Assembly: GCA_964404255.1 (NCBI GenBank)
Contig: CAYOJJ010000001.1
Location: 1-64,000 of the forward strand
Length of the DNA: 64,000 nt
Reading direction: 5' to 3'
Source of the DNA: JAFDZW01 sp964404255
GTDB taxonomy: Bacteria; Bacteroidota; Ignavibacteria; Palsa-1295
Shown: piece by piece, positions 15,929-25,646 of the stretch
Numbering within the stretch: the first letter of the stretch is position 1
Layout: each line of letters begins with the position of its first letter
Position numbers and translations under genes: made by a program
The notes under the pieces: generated by a model
The model's input: only the letters and a program-made list of their open reading frames with translations
Told to the model about the DNA's origin: nothing
Databases searched by the model: none

Positions 15929-15965
15929 AACCTTACTAATAATATACACCAAAAAAAGAGAAGTC

Positions 15966-16703
15966 TTATCTATTGGGAGTGAAAAATTCCAGTACCGGCA
16001 AGGCGGCCTGAATACGCTCGGTAAGGATCTCCGGCAAGTCAGTGCTTAAGAGGTCTTTCTTAGTCAGCGGCGAGTTGAAGAGAAATTCTTTCATCTTGAT
16101 ATACTCCGCGCCGGGATGTTCTTCATCGAATCCTTTCGGGATGCGCTTGAGCGATTCGCCGGTAATACCCGCTTCATATACTTTACGAAACGAAGCTTTC
16201 GTATTCAATTTTTTGAAGGCGGCCAGTTCATCGGCAATGCGTTCGCGAAGTAATTTTAAGTATGCCGGCGATGGCATATAGACTCCGCCGCCGACGCCCG
16301 TTTTTACATCGCCCGCGCCACTCGGCTCGAAGAACATATACATGCCGGACCACTCGTTCTCGTTCGAACCCTTCATCGGAAAGACGATGCCGATATGCGT
16401 TTTGTAGGGCGATTTATCTTTGGAAAACCGGATATCGCGATTGATGCGAAAGAGCGAACGGCGCTCATCGGCAATAAGCGGCAACTTCTTCAGTGCAAAG
16501 ACGGAAGCCATCGAGCGCACCAGCTGCTTGCAGGGCTCGCGCAATTCGTTCTCGTAGTCCTTGCGATGATCTTCGAACCAGGCCTTATTGTTATTTTTCT
16601 TGAGGCCATGAAGGAAAGAGATGGTTTTGGTGCTAAAGCCGCCGAACGGTTCTGCCGGCGGTGGTACATCGAGTACGATCGTATTGCGTCCTGACTTAGC
16701 CAT
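15966..16703 (-). CDS. DUF2461 (TIGR02453) family protein
   Basis: 245 residues matching the DUF2461 family: FLHGLKKNNNKAWFEDHRKD (about 29-48), FRINRDIRFSKDKSPYKTHI (about 86-105), then MYMFFEPSGAGDV and MPSPAYLKLLRERIAD. The family is widespread in Bacteroidota and other bacteria but its biochemical role is not established. No signal peptide, so cytoplasmic. It starts one base after the end of the GT-C glycosyltransferase gene, so co-transcription is likely, but the functional link is unclear. Confidence 0.85.
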   Translation of the reverse strand: MAKSGRNTIVLDVPPPAEPFGGFSTKTISFLHGLKKNNNKAWFEDHRKDYENELREPCKQLVRSMASVFALKKLPLIADERRSLFRINRDIRFSKDKSPYKTHIGIVFPMKGSNENEWSGMYMFFEPSGAGDVKTGVGGGVYMPSPAYLKLLRERIADELAAFKKLNTKASFRKVYEAGITGESLKRIPKGFDEEHPGAEYIKMKEFLFNSPLTKKDLLSTDLPEILTERIQAALPVLEFFTPNR

Positions 16704-16704
16704 A

Positions 16705-18273
16705 CTAGTTTCGAATCCGTTTGAAAATAATTACCTTGCCAACGCTATCGATGCGCTCGAACGTTGCACCGTGCTTCTCGGCTGATTCGACGATCGGCAA
16801 TGAAAGATTTTCCCAGTCGGCTATGTATTCGAAGTTACGCGCTACGACATAACTGCCAATATCGGCTTTCTTGCGGGCTGCGAGTGCATCGAAATTCACT
16901 TTGCCATCGAGATTCACTACCTTCTCGCTCCAAAAACCTGTCAGGCCGGTTTGCTCCATACCTATAAGGTCATTGGGATGTTCACGAACCCATACTACCA
17001 TTTTATAGAGATCGTTGGATTCGCGCAAGACATAGTAATAAAGATAGCGAGAACCGCTGAAGCCGATAGCACCGAGCGCGATCAGCACCACCACCACTTT
17101 ACCCATTCCCTTCGGCGAACGGTACCAACCAAGAAGCGCCTGTATCAGTACCGGCGCCGCGGCCGCAACCAGGATCAGCCACGTAATACGAAGCGGCTGA
17201 ACATATCGCGGAATAAAATGCGGAGCGCCGAAGAAAAATACATAGTAGATACAAAGACCGATCGAGGCAATAGCAAGCGGTATAAGCGCAGTGTAGTTAA
17301 TAGAGCTTCGAAGATAGCTGATGAGGGAAAAGCGGTCGATGAGATACAGGGCCAGGCTAAGCACCGCAACGAACCAGACATAATCTACCCACATCGGCAC
17401 ATCATAATTCGGCAGGAAAAGAAATACTGAGATGAGATCGCCGAGCGAGATCGCCATGCGAGAGATATTGAGCAATGTTACTTCTTCCATTGCTTCGGAA
17501 ATACCGCTCTGCGGCATAATACTGCCGAAGAGTTTGTAATTATAGATCCACCACGGCAGGGTAATTATTACGGCCATCAGCCCGAAGACAACGGCATTGA
17601 AGAGGCCTTTCTTTTTAGCGGTGAGTACTTCGCAAATACAAAAGGCCGTTACAAAAAAGACGGCATCTATCCTTGCAAGCACCGTAAGACCAAGAATAAT
17701 ACCAAAGCCAATCCAGGAAGTAATCGAGGGGCTATCCTGCTTCGTGATCGTTACATACGTGTATGCCGATATCAAAAGAAGGGCCGAGTATAACCCGGTC
17801 TCGAGGCCGTTCGCCGTATGAGTAAGGATCGGATAAAGGAACGTCCAAAGGAAAGCAGCAACGATCGGTGGACGCAGGTAGAGCGGGCTTTCTTCGGCAT
17901 CCGGATTTTTTTGCAGGCGGCGCAGAAGCTTTGCAATGAATAACACGCTTAAGCAATCGCAGAGCGCAACGATAATAAAGCAAAGCCGCAGACCCAGCAG
18001 TTTATCGCTGCCGGCAAGCATAAAGCAAGGGGCATATAGAAACGTAACCAGCGGCTGGATGCCATTGGTCAGATGCACGCCATCGACGGAAAGACCATGC
18101 CCGTGGGCAAGATGATCGCTGACGGTGAAGAGATAAAAGCTATCGTCGTTGAAGGGGCGCGAGCAGATGCGCATTTCGGAGCGAAAGGCCAGCCCAAGCC
18201 GCGTGATGAGCGTGATGACTAATAGAATTCGTAAGATGCGTCGCTCTCTGGAGCTAAAGAGCGAGGAGGTCAT
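16705..18273 (-). CDS. Multi-pass membrane protein, GT-C (ArnT/PMT-like) glycosyltransferase family
   Basis: 522 residues with about ten or more hydrophobic segments between residues 14 and 410, then a soluble tail (about 430-522). The first periplasmic loop carries acidic residues (NDDSFYLFTVSDHLAHGHG), as in GT-C glycosyltransferases that use lipid-linked sugars, and the loop ends HLTNGIQPLVTFLY. The tail contains EQTGLTGFWSEKVVNLDGKV, seen in related FCB-group membrane transferases. Probably transfers a sugar to an envelope acceptor; substrate unknown. Its first codons overlap the end of the sigma factor gene by 4 bases (ATGA), implying translational coupling. Confidence 0.75.
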   Translation of the reverse strand: MTSSLFSSRERRILRILLVITLITRLGLAFRSEMRICSRPFNDDSFYLFTVSDHLAHGHGLSVDGVHLTNGIQPLVTFLYAPCFMLAGSDKLLGLRLCFIIVALCDCLSVLFIAKLLRRLQKNPDAEESPLYLRPPIVAAFLWTFLYPILTHTANGLETGLYSALLLISAYTYVTITKQDSPSITSWIGFGIILGLTVLARIDAVFFVTAFCICEVLTAKKKGLFNAVVFGLMAVIITLPWWIYNYKLFGSIMPQSGISEAMEEVTLLNISRMAISLGDLISVFLFLPNYDVPMWVDYVWFVAVLSLALYLIDRFSLISYLRSSINYTALIPLAIASIGLCIYYVFFFGAPHFIPRYVQPLRITWLILVAAAAPVLIQALLGWYRSPKGMGKVVVVLIALGAIGFSGSRYLYYYVLRESNDLYKMVVWVREHPNDLIGMEQTGLTGFWSEKVVNLDGKVNFDALAARKKADIGSYVVARNFEYIADWENLSLPIVESAEKHGATFERIDSVGKVIIFKRIRN

Positions 18274-19016
18274 ATCTTGCCTTCGAGGAGTTTTCCGAGA
18301 GCGGCACGCGCACGATGAAGATGGACTTTTACCGTACCCATCGGCAAGTTCAATTTCTGGGCGATCTCATCGTATTCGAGATCGTCGTTATGGCGAAGTT
18401 TTATAATGCGCTTATAATTTTCAGGGAGTTGTTCGATCGCCTCTTCTATAAGCTTCGTACGTTCGTTGGCCAGCAGCACTTCGTCGGGCACCCAGGATTC
18501 ATCTTCGAGTTCGAGGTCTTTTCCTTCGTCGTCTCCCCCGCGTGAATCTCCGCCGGGAGTAGAGCTTATCGAAAACATCGAAAGGCGGCGGCGGCGAAGA
18601 TGATCGATCGCATGATTGGTAGCGATACGATACAGCCACGTGCTAAAGGCATATTCCTCGCTGTACGAATCGAGATGTGTCAGCGCTTTAGTGAGCGCTT
18701 CCTGCACCAGATCTTCTATTTCATCAGAAGAAGAATTTCGGCAAATAGGGCGGATGAGCCGTTCGATACCGCGCTTATGGCGCTTGACGAGTTCGGCAAA
18801 AGCCCGCTGATCGCCGGTGCGGGCGCGGCGCACGAGCATTTTATCTTCATACTGCCGCTCAGAGGTTTCTTTGACCTTTCCTTTTGGCAGATGGTTATCG
18901 TTCTGCTCGTCGTTAACGGACACGGCAGACGGTACGACAACCGGTTGCTTACGGGTCTCATGAGCCGCAGCAGTGGTTTGCTTCTTACTTTTCGGTTGTT
19001 TTTTGGTCTGCGCCAA
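18270..19016 (-). CDS. RNA polymerase sigma-70 factor, ECF type
   Basis: 248 residues. Region 2 (about 75-145) has AFAELVKRHKRGIERLI, DLVQEALTKALTHLDSY and FSTWLYRIATNHAIDHLRRR; region 4 (about 190-245) has IEQLPENYKRIIKLRHNDDL and PMGTVKVHLHRARAALGKLL. There is an unusual N-terminal extension of about 60 Lys/Gln/Thr/Ala-rich residues with no domain, and an acidic linker (DDEGKDLELEDE) between regions 2 and 4. No anti-sigma factor gene is adjacent; instead it overlaps the GT-C gene by 4 bases. The start at 19016 is not certain because of the low-complexity N terminus; a shorter form beginning nearer YEDKMLVRRART is possible. Confidence 0.88.
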   Translation of the reverse strand: MAQTKKQPKSKKQTTAAAHETRKQPVVVPSAVSVNDEQNDNHLPKGKVKETSERQYEDKMLVRRARTGDQRAFAELVKRHKRGIERLIRPICRNSSSDEIEDLVQEALTKALTHLDSYSEEYAFSTWLYRIATNHAIDHLRRRRLSMFSISSTPGGDSRGGDDEGKDLELEDESWVPDEVLLANERTKLIEEAIEQLPENYKRIIKLRHNDDLEYDEIAQKLNLPMGTVKVHLHRARAALGKLLEGKI

Positions 19017-19186
19017 GTGAAATAGAGCTTAACAGTTCGTAAATAACAAAATTACGGGAATAATGTCGCTCAATTTCAGAATTTAACTCGCGCAAAAATT
19101 ACTGCCGTTTTAGAAAAACGAACTCTATTGAAAGCGCTGTTATGACTACGGTAGTGTTCGGTACTCAGGCAGAAGAATAGATAGGT

Positions 19187-19543
19187 ATGAAACGGGCAGC
19201 AGTAGTTCTCATGATTATGGGAGCCATCCTTGCAGGATGCTCTTCGGCGCCGCTTCGCCCTTCATCGATCAAAGGAAAGGGCGAACTATGGGTGCAGGTG
19301 CTCGAGCGCGAGAGCGGCGAACCGTTGAAAGAAGCGACCGTCACCCTGGTAGAAGCCTATCGGTCGGCCGAGACCGATAGTGAAGGTGTGGCCATCATTA
19401 CCGACATCGATCCCGGTACGTATTCTATTTCCATTTCTCACAGCTGGCTTCAAACGATCAGAGAACCGGATTGTGAGATCAGGCCGGATGTCGTGACCGA
19501 ACTCGTCTATAAGATGGTAAGTAACGACAGACTCGGAGAATAG
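19187..19543 (+). CDS. Small lipoprotein with carboxypeptidase-regulatory-like beta domain
   Basis: 118 residues. A signal peptide ends in the lipobox LAGC with Cys18 as the lipid-bearing residue. The rest is a single beta-sandwich of the carboxypeptidase regulatory-like/Cna-B type: GELWVQVLERESGEPLKEAT, ETDSEGVAIITDIDPGTYSI. Predicted to sit on the outer or inner membrane, exposed to the periplasm or surface. It is a monocistronic gene, divergent from the sigma factor gene. The substrate or partner is unknown. Confidence 0.75.
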   Translation: MKRAAVVLMIMGAILAGCSSAPLRPSSIKGKGELWVQVLERESGEPLKEATVTLVEAYRSAETDSEGVAIITDIDPGTYSISISHSWLQTIREPDCEIRPDVVTELVYKMVSNDRLGE

Positions 19544-19931
19544 AGATCACGAGGGTATAATAAAAGAAGAACATCTATAAATATTGAAGCAGCCTGCAGA
19601 CACCAGAATTTGGCATTATCTCCAAGCTGCTTTCAATCACTTACCCATACAACAAACTTTTATAGGCACACCGGCGCCTGGCTGCAAGAGCCTACAGCTT
19701 CGATAGAGTGGAAATCCTGGGGTTAATATCCGTTATTCTCGAAAGCCCGTGACAAACGACACGTATTCTAAATGCAAGGTCTGGGGGTAGGAAGCATATA
19801 AGAGTAGGAAATTGGATGTCCGTTCGGATTTAAATTCCTGAAGAAAAAAAATATTTTTTTACAACGGCCGCTCTATTGTGTCTATAGAAGTGTCGTAGGA
19901 GCTAACTTCTACCGCTCATGGTTACTTTCGA
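19544..19931. other. Gene-free stretch of 388 bases
   Basis: No credible reading frame. One imperfect inverted repeat is visible: TTGAAGCAGC (19584-19593) against GCTGCTTTCAA (19626-19636), which leaves a structured loop of about 32 bases. A short AT-rich stretch (AAAAAAAATATTTTTTT, about 19844-19860) lies about 70 bases before the next start. I cannot identify an RNA gene here. Confidence 0.4.
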
Positions 19932-20471
19932 ATGAAGAACATACTGTTTCTGCTAATACTATTACTTGCACTGCCGCTATCGGCCCAGCAGCGGCCGCCT
20001 GTCGGCCTGGCCCTCAATACCCGGTGGGATGTGGAGCATTCTTTCACCGGCTCGACGATCTACCTCGATCTTGGCATTCGCAAACACGATTCCCTGGCAT
20101 ACGTAACGCTTTCCTTTGCGAAAGATAGCGCCGCCTCGAGGCCGCGCTACCTGCAGGCTATCGTCCCAGCGCCGGTCGATGAAAAACAGGGGCTCTACAT
20201 CGGGTTCGGTAATGAATTCGAGCCTTCGGGCGAGCTGAAGATCGTAGAATCTGCCGGCGCCATGATCCCCTTTATCGATAGCAACTCTCAATTTTCGACC
20301 GCCAGAGCCAGTGAAGGCATGACGACCTCAGCCGATAAAAAGAAGATCGATCTCTTCAAAGGATTTCAGGATTATGCTTATGCCTTTATTCTCTTTTTCG
20401 ACGATAAAGACCATTTTAGTGCGGTATTGCCGCTGGATTCTTTCAAAGAAACCTGGAAATCCCTTCCGTAG
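19932..20471 (+). CDS. Secreted protein of unknown function
   Basis: 179 residues with a clear signal peptide (KNILFLLILLLALPLSAQ, cleavage after about residue 19). The mature part is predicted beta-rich: TIYLDLGIRKHDSLAYVTLS, GLYIGFGNEFEPSGELKIV, and DYAYAFILFFDDKDHFSAVL near the end. I do not recognise a family, and no T9SS sorting domain is present. It precedes sucC by 96 bases but the products have no evident relation. Confidence 0.7.
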   Translation: MKNILFLLILLLALPLSAQQRPPVGLALNTRWDVEHSFTGSTIYLDLGIRKHDSLAYVTLSFAKDSAASRPRYLQAIVPAPVDEKQGLYIGFGNEFEPSGELKIVESAGAMIPFIDSNSQFSTARASEGMTTSADKKKIDLFKGFQDYAYAFILFFDDKDHFSAVLPLDSFKETWKSLP

Positions 20472-20567
20472 AAAATCCGCACAACGGTACTATTCCCCGA
20501 GAGCGGAGCCTAAATTCCGTATTTTTGCACGTCTGAGATAGAGGACAACTTTATATAACGAGTTATC

Positions 20568-21731
20568 ATGAAAATTCACGAGCATCAAGCGAAAGAGATC
20601 CTTAAGAAATATGGCGTTCCGGTTCCACAAGGGCACGTTGCCTATACCGTCGATGAAGCCGTTGCCGCAGCAACTATGCTGCCGACGCAAATCGCCGTTG
20701 TAAAAGCGCAGATCCATGCCGGTGGCCGCGGTAAAGGCGGCGGTGTGAAGGTCGCAAAGAATACCGATGAAGTCCGCCAGTATGCTTCGAATATCCTCGG
20801 TATGACGCTCGTTACGCATCAAACCGGCCCGGAAGGCCGCCTCGTAAAGCGCTTGCTTATCGAACAGGGCGTGAATATCGAAAAGGAATTTTATGCCGGT
20901 ATCGTCCTTGACCGCGCTACGAGCCAGAATGTGATCATGGTCTCGACCGAAGGCGGTATGGAGATCGAAAAGGTAGCCGAAGAAACCCCGGAAAAGATCG
21001 TCAGGACTTCCGTCAATCCGGCTATCGGCCTTCGTGAGTACCAGGCCCGCGATCTCGCCTTCGCCCTTGGCCTTAGCGGCGAAGCCATGAAGCAGTGTGT
21101 AAAGTTTATTAAAGCGCTCTATAAAGCCTACGAAGAAACCGATGCTTCGCTCTTCGAGATCAACCCCCTCGTTCTTACCAAAGAACAGCAGATGATCGCG
21201 CTCGATGCGAAAGTCAACTTCGACGATAATGCGCTCTACCGCCATCCGGAATATGCGGCGCTTCGCGATCTCGATGAAGAAGATCCGCTTGAGATCGAAG
21301 CTTCGAAATCCAACCTTAACTATATCAAGCTCGATGGCAACGTCGGCTGTATGGTTAATGGCGCCGGTCTTGCTATGGCAACAATGGATATTATCAAGCT
21401 TGCCGGTGGCGACCCGGCGAACTTCCTCGATGTCGGTGGCGGCGCTAATGCCGAGACCGTTGCAAGCGGTTTCAGAATTATTTTAAGCGATCCGAACGTC
21501 CGTGCAATTCTCATCAATATCTTCGGCGGTATCGTCCGCTGTGATCGCGTCGCAAATGGTGTTGTCGAAGCATCGCGCTTAGTGAAGCCGCATGTACCGA
21601 TCGTTGTCCGTCTCGAAGGCACGAATGCTATCGAGGCCGGTAAGATCCTTGAAACAAGCGGTCTGAATTTCCTTGTGGCTCATGGCCTCAAGGATGCTGC
21701 AGCAAAAGTAACCCAGGCACTCGCGGCATAA
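20568..21731 (+). CDS. sucC: Succinate-CoA ligase (ADP-forming) subunit beta
   Basis: 387 residues, normal for SucC, which forms the ATP-grasp/CoA-binding beta subunit of the TCA-cycle enzyme that converts succinyl-CoA to succinate with ATP synthesis. The N terminus MKIHEHQAKEILKKYGVPVP and VVKAQIHAGGRGKGGGVKVA are classic, FEINPLVLTK carries metal ligands, and LINIFGGIVRCDRVANGVV is in the C-terminal domain. A strong terminator directly follows, and sucD is not present in the window, so the alpha subunit must be encoded elsewhere. Confidence 0.96.
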   Translation: MKIHEHQAKEILKKYGVPVPQGHVAYTVDEAVAAATMLPTQIAVVKAQIHAGGRGKGGGVKVAKNTDEVRQYASNILGMTLVTHQTGPEGRLVKRLLIEQGVNIEKEFYAGIVLDRATSQNVIMVSTEGGMEIEKVAEETPEKIVRTSVNPAIGLREYQARDLAFALGLSGEAMKQCVKFIKALYKAYEETDASLFEINPLVLTKEQQMIALDAKVNFDDNALYRHPEYAALRDLDEEDPLEIEASKSNLNYIKLDGNVGCMVNGAGLAMATMDIIKLAGGDPANFLDVGGGANAETVASGFRIILSDPNVRAILINIFGGIVRCDRVANGVVEASRLVKPHVPIVVRLEGTNAIEAGKILETSGLNFLVAHGLKDAAAKVTQALAA

Positions 21732-21751
21732 GGATAGATAATAAGTATAAT

Positions 21752-21784
21752 AAAAAAGGCTCGATCAATGATCGAGCCTTTTTT
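21752..21784. terminator. Bidirectional intrinsic terminator
   Basis: GGCTCGATC (21758-21766), loop AAT, GATCGAGCC (21770-21778), preceded by six A and followed by six T. Located between the ends of convergent sucC and the T9SS gene at 21804. Confidence 0.9.
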
Positions 21785-21803
21785 ATTATACGCACTCTTT
21801 TTC

Positions 21804-23912
21804 TTAGCGAACGACTTGCATGAGCATGGCTTTCGGTGAAGACCAGACAACAGAACCGGTGTTCGGATCGGTGACGGTAACCGTGCAGTAGTAACTGCCG
21901 GAACCGCTTAACTGGCTTGCTCCGATCTGCAACTGATGCGTACCGGCCGAAAGCAGCGTATTCTCATACGGCATTGCAACTACACGGCCAAGCACATCGG
22001 TAATACGAACGCTTACGAGCGAACCCGAAGCAAGAGTAACCGGAATCATGGTCTTTTCCGAGAACGGGTTCGGCATATTCTGGCCGATAGCTACACTGCC
22101 CGTTGAAAGATCCGAGACTTCGATCTGCTTCGGTTCATGAGAGGTTCTTTCGCCATCGAGTGTATAATCGACAAGGCGGTATTCATACAGCCCCGGGCCA
22201 CCTGGCAGATCGACGTGAGCATACTCGCGCTTTGTACCGGAGAAGTTCATACCACGAAGTGAGGGATCGTTCTGATAGCTTGCTACAACCTCGAACTGGT
22301 TAGAAGCACCATCGGCGATGCGGCGGCGCTCGATCTCGAAACCGGCATTCTCGCGCTCGTTCGCTGTTTCCCAATTAAGCACCACATGGCCATCGGTTGT
22401 CGGGCTCACATTGAATGAGGAAAGCTCGATCGGCAGGGTACCATCGCGGAAAATAAGCTGGGCATAAATATCGGTGTTGCCGTTGCGGTCATCTCGCCAG
22501 ACGGCGATCGCACCGTTGGTACGGGCTACAAGCGCTACCTGATCGGCATTGGTATTTACATGATTGGAGATAGCCTCGCCCCAGGAAGAATTCGAAGGTC
22601 CGAGGTAGCGTTTTGGAGATCTATCGATGCGCTGCCCGTAAATACTGGTGTAGCTGCCGAAGCGGCTATCGGTCCAGGCAACCATCAATTCCCCGCTGCT
22701 GATCTTCACTGCCGAAGCCGCCGTCTGATCTGTCGAGCCGACACTGCAAACAGTATAGATATGATTCGGATAGCTCGGCTTATAGGAAGCGCCATCGGAA
22801 AGCAGGCGGGTCATGACTATGCTCTTTTTCGTGCCGTTATTCTCATAGACGACCATCAGGCCATTGGTGCTATTACTGCCGGTAGAATCGTCGCTAAAGA
22901 TCTGGCCGTTGATCTGATCGCCGAACCAATCGGTTGAAATTTCGGAGCCGGAATTCGTCGCTCCCCACACAAGAGTACTATCGGATTTTACCCGGTTCGA
23001 TACCAGATTCCACCCATTCGACGTATTCGAAGAATTCAGCAATTCCCAGCAGATGAGTAGTTGATTGCCATCTCTGTTGATAGCAGGCTTCCTGGACGTA
23101 TTGGCAGCTAATTGATCTTTATAAACCCGTGCGCCATATTGCCCCCACAGCACCGACCCCGAAGAGCTTATTCTGGTAGCCTTAATTTCCGTGGGGTTCG
23201 ATTGCAGGTTTTCCCAGGCAAGGTAGCATCCTCCGCTTCCATCGGCCACGAGCTCCGGCGTTTCCTGCTTGGAAAGCTGAGCTATCGCGGCAAAACCGGT
23301 CTGTCCACCTACCGTTATACCCGTGCGCCCGAGTTTGCTCATGTAAATATCGGGGCGGTTATTCTGGGCCGTTGAAGTGCGGCTATCTTCCCAGGCCACG
23401 AATGCATTACCGAATCCATCGTCGCAGATTGCCAGATTCACTGGGCCCTGGCCGCTGGGGTCTTTTGCATTACAGACCACTTTGCCGAGGGTATCGTAGG
23501 CCAGCGAGCCATCACTACGTACATGCTGCGCCCAAAGATCGATCTCACCGGCACCGGCACGGGTATCTCTCCAGACGATATAAGCACCGCCCGAATCGTC
23601 AGAAGCTACAACCGGTGAGGTTTGGGAAGCATTTGAATGGCAAAGGTTAATCCCATTTTTCGCCCATTGAGCAACGCCATCGGCATCGATCTTTTGAGCA
23701 TAAATATCCCAATTATTATTTCGAAAGTCTTCCCAGATGATCACCGCGCCATTATTGCCATCGCTGACAATCTTAGGGTTTTGCTGGGAATTGCTCGCTA
23801 TACAAATAGGGGTATTTTTTGTGGAATCAGAAACCCATTGAGCAACGCTGTTGCTCCAGCATACAATGAGGGAGAGGAAAACGAAACTGCCAATGGTAAC
23901 ATATTTCTTCAT
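21804..23912 (-). CDS. Secreted repeat protein with T9SS type A sorting domain
   Basis: 702 residues. ATG at 23912 is chosen because it opens a signal peptide (MKKYVTIGSFVFLSLIVCWS..AQW); the frame continues upstream to 24023 without signal character. Residues of about 35-520 contain many copies of a motif like VIIWEDFRNNNWDIYAQKID / IAVWRDDRNGNTDIYAQLI, each about 50 residues, suggesting a beta-propeller. A fibronectin-like segment follows (LSSFNVSPTTDGHVVLNWET), then the sorting domain (IGQNMPNPFSEKTMIPVTLA to the end). Likely surface-attached or secreted; ligand unknown. It is convergent with sucC and shares its terminator. Confidence 0.85.
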   Translation of the reverse strand: MKKYVTIGSFVFLSLIVCWSNSVAQWVSDSTKNTPICIASNSQQNPKIVSDGNNGAVIIWEDFRNNNWDIYAQKIDADGVAQWAKNGINLCHSNASQTSPVVASDDSGGAYIVWRDTRAGAGEIDLWAQHVRSDGSLAYDTLGKVVCNAKDPSGQGPVNLAICDDGFGNAFVAWEDSRTSTAQNNRPDIYMSKLGRTGITVGGQTGFAAIAQLSKQETPELVADGSGGCYLAWENLQSNPTEIKATRISSSGSVLWGQYGARVYKDQLAANTSRKPAINRDGNQLLICWELLNSSNTSNGWNLVSNRVKSDSTLVWGATNSGSEISTDWFGDQINGQIFSDDSTGSNSTNGLMVVYENNGTKKSIVMTRLLSDGASYKPSYPNHIYTVCSVGSTDQTAASAVKISSGELMVAWTDSRFGSYTSIYGQRIDRSPKRYLGPSNSSWGEAISNHVNTNADQVALVARTNGAIAVWRDDRNGNTDIYAQLIFRDGTLPIELSSFNVSPTTDGHVVLNWETANERENAGFEIERRRIADGASNQFEVVASYQNDPSLRGMNFSGTKREYAHVDLPGGPGLYEYRLVDYTLDGERTSHEPKQIEVSDLSTGSVAIGQNMPNPFSEKTMIPVTLASGSLVSVRITDVLGRVVAMPYENTLLSAGTHQLQIGASQLSGSGSYYCTVTVTDPNTGSVVWSSPKAMLMQVVR

Positions 23913-24204
23913 ATATGAGCCTTTCAGGGTACCTCCGATGGTCTGGGGAAAAGGAAAATCACAACTCGTCTGTTTTTCCAAACAGTTTTTGTAAGGAAAG
24001 AATAATAGCAAATTCCATTCCAATAGGGTAAGAATGAAACCCTAAAGCAATGGTACTATTATTTTAAGATAATAGCACTTGACTATAAAAAGAATTTCAC
24101 TATCCAACGAGTGTTTTTTTGGAAAAACTTCTGCAAACATGACCTATATCACCGAGATTTGACCGAACAATGTACTAACCGGTGATGTTTTCCTTGTCCT
24201 TTTA

Positions 24205-24286
24205 GCCGGAGTGGCGAAATTGGCAGACGCGCCAGACTTAGGATCTGGTACAGCAATGTGTGCAGGTTCAAGTCCTGTCTCCGGCA
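24205..24286 (+). tRNA. tRNA-Leu, anticodon TAG
   Basis: Class II cloverleaf: acceptor GCCGGAG pairs with CTCCGGC, anticodon stem CCAGA/TCTGG with loop CTTAGGA (anticodon TAG, reads CTA), a variable arm, T arm with GGTTCAAGTCC, discriminator A. CCA is not encoded. It lies 27 bases before the trigger factor start. Confidence 0.95.
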
Positions 24287-24313
24287 CTTAATCATTTAAT
24301 AATCAATAGCTTA

Positions 24314-25576
24314 GTGGAAACTACCATCCATAATAGATCCGAGGTTCTTCGGGAGATCGAAATTTTTATCGGCGAAGATGAACTTAACGAGGCCTTCACC
24401 ACGGCCTACCAGCAGATCCGCCCGAAAATGACCCTTCCCGGCTTCCGGGCCGGCAAAGCACCGCTTTCTCTCATTAAAAAAATGCACGGCGATGCTATCG
24501 AAGGCGATACCATGGAGCGTCTGGCGCAGGAAAAGTTTAAATCGGCCGTTGAAGAGCATAATCTACAGCCGATCGGTACGCCGGTCATGACCGATCTTCA
24601 CCGCCATGCCGGCGAAGGCGCTCATTTCAAAATATCTTATGAGGTCAAGCCGGAGATCGTTCTTAATGCCTACGAGGGTACGGAAATCGAACAGCCGACC
24701 TATACCATTACCGATGCCGATGTGGATGAACGGCTTCACTACCTGAGATTCAATTACTCTACCAAAGAACCGGCCCAAACGATTGAAGATACCGAGGCTG
24801 TGGCAACGTTGCAATTCACCGATAGCACGAAACCGGAAGCTTCGGCGGAGACGACAACCGTCTATCTGCACGATCCGCAGTTAGTAGCTGCCCTGCGCGA
24901 TGCGCTGATCGGTAAATCCGTCGGCGATAGCTTCGACATCGATCTTCCGCAAACGATCAATGGCGAGGAAAAGATAACTCCGGTTACCATAGAAGTTAAA
25001 AGTATCGAAAAGGTAACCTTGCCGGCCGTTGACGAAGAATTCGCCAAGAAGATCAGCCGCGATAAAGCAACGAGCGAAGATGAAGTCCGCACTATGATCC
25101 GCGAAGAACTCGAGCTCAATTCCAAGCGCCGCTCGGAAGAGGCGCTGGAATCGAACATGGTCGGCGCCCTGCTTTCAAAGCATGAGTTCGAAGTGCCGCG
25201 CACCTATATCTATGCGCTTCTCGATGCGATGATCAAAGAAGTAAAGGACGAGAACGTACGCCGCGGCTTCCCGGAGAATTATAATCTCGATGAAGAAGAA
25301 TACCGCAAAGCAGCCTGGGGCAATGCCGAGACGCGCGCCAAGTGGCTCCTGCTTCGCGATAAGCTGGTTGAAGCAATGGACCTGAACGCTTCCGAAGAAG
25401 ACCTCAAAGCCCAGGCCGCTATCGATGCCGCCCAGTATGGCATCGCGGCCGAGAATCTGGAGAAGTACTATCTCTCCAATGAAGAGATCAAGGAGCGAAT
25501 CCGTTCGCAGAAGCTCGTTGAAAAGCTGAAACAGCAGTTTGTTATAAAAGAAAAGCCCGTAACGAACGAAGCGTAA
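24314..25576 (+). CDS. tig: Trigger factor, ribosome-associated chaperone
   Basis: 420 residues. The ribosome-binding domain includes LREIEIFI and the ribosome-docking loop GFRAGKAPLSLI (about residues 48-59); the central FKBP-like domain is about 140-225; the C-terminal chaperone arms follow. GTG at 24314 (protein start VETTIHNRSEVLREI) is chosen since the frame upstream runs into tRNA-Leu. It binds nascent chains at the ribosome exit tunnel. clpP follows by 70 bases, the common tig-clpP order, although clpX is not in the window. Confidence 0.93.
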   Translation: METTIHNRSEVLREIEIFIGEDELNEAFTTAYQQIRPKMTLPGFRAGKAPLSLIKKMHGDAIEGDTMERLAQEKFKSAVEEHNLQPIGTPVMTDLHRHAGEGAHFKISYEVKPEIVLNAYEGTEIEQPTYTITDADVDERLHYLRFNYSTKEPAQTIEDTEAVATLQFTDSTKPEASAETTTVYLHDPQLVAALRDALIGKSVGDSFDIDLPQTINGEEKITPVTIEVKSIEKVTLPAVDEEFAKKISRDKATSEDEVRTMIREELELNSKRRSEEALESNMVGALLSKHEFEVPRTYIYALLDAMIKEVKDENVRRGFPENYNLDEEEYRKAAWGNAETRAKWLLLRDKLVEAMDLNASEEDLKAQAAIDAAQYGIAAENLEKYYLSNEEIKERIRSQKLVEKLKQQFVIKEKPVTNEA

Positions 25577-25646
25577 GTTTATTGTATATTGTAACTAACT
25601 GTTTCGTCGTACAGTACAATAGAGTATTAAACACAATACGAGACGT

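Noticed and set aside
24260..24313. Upstream extension of the trigger factor frame
   Set aside because: It would start inside tRNA-Leu; GTG at 24314 fits the family N terminus.
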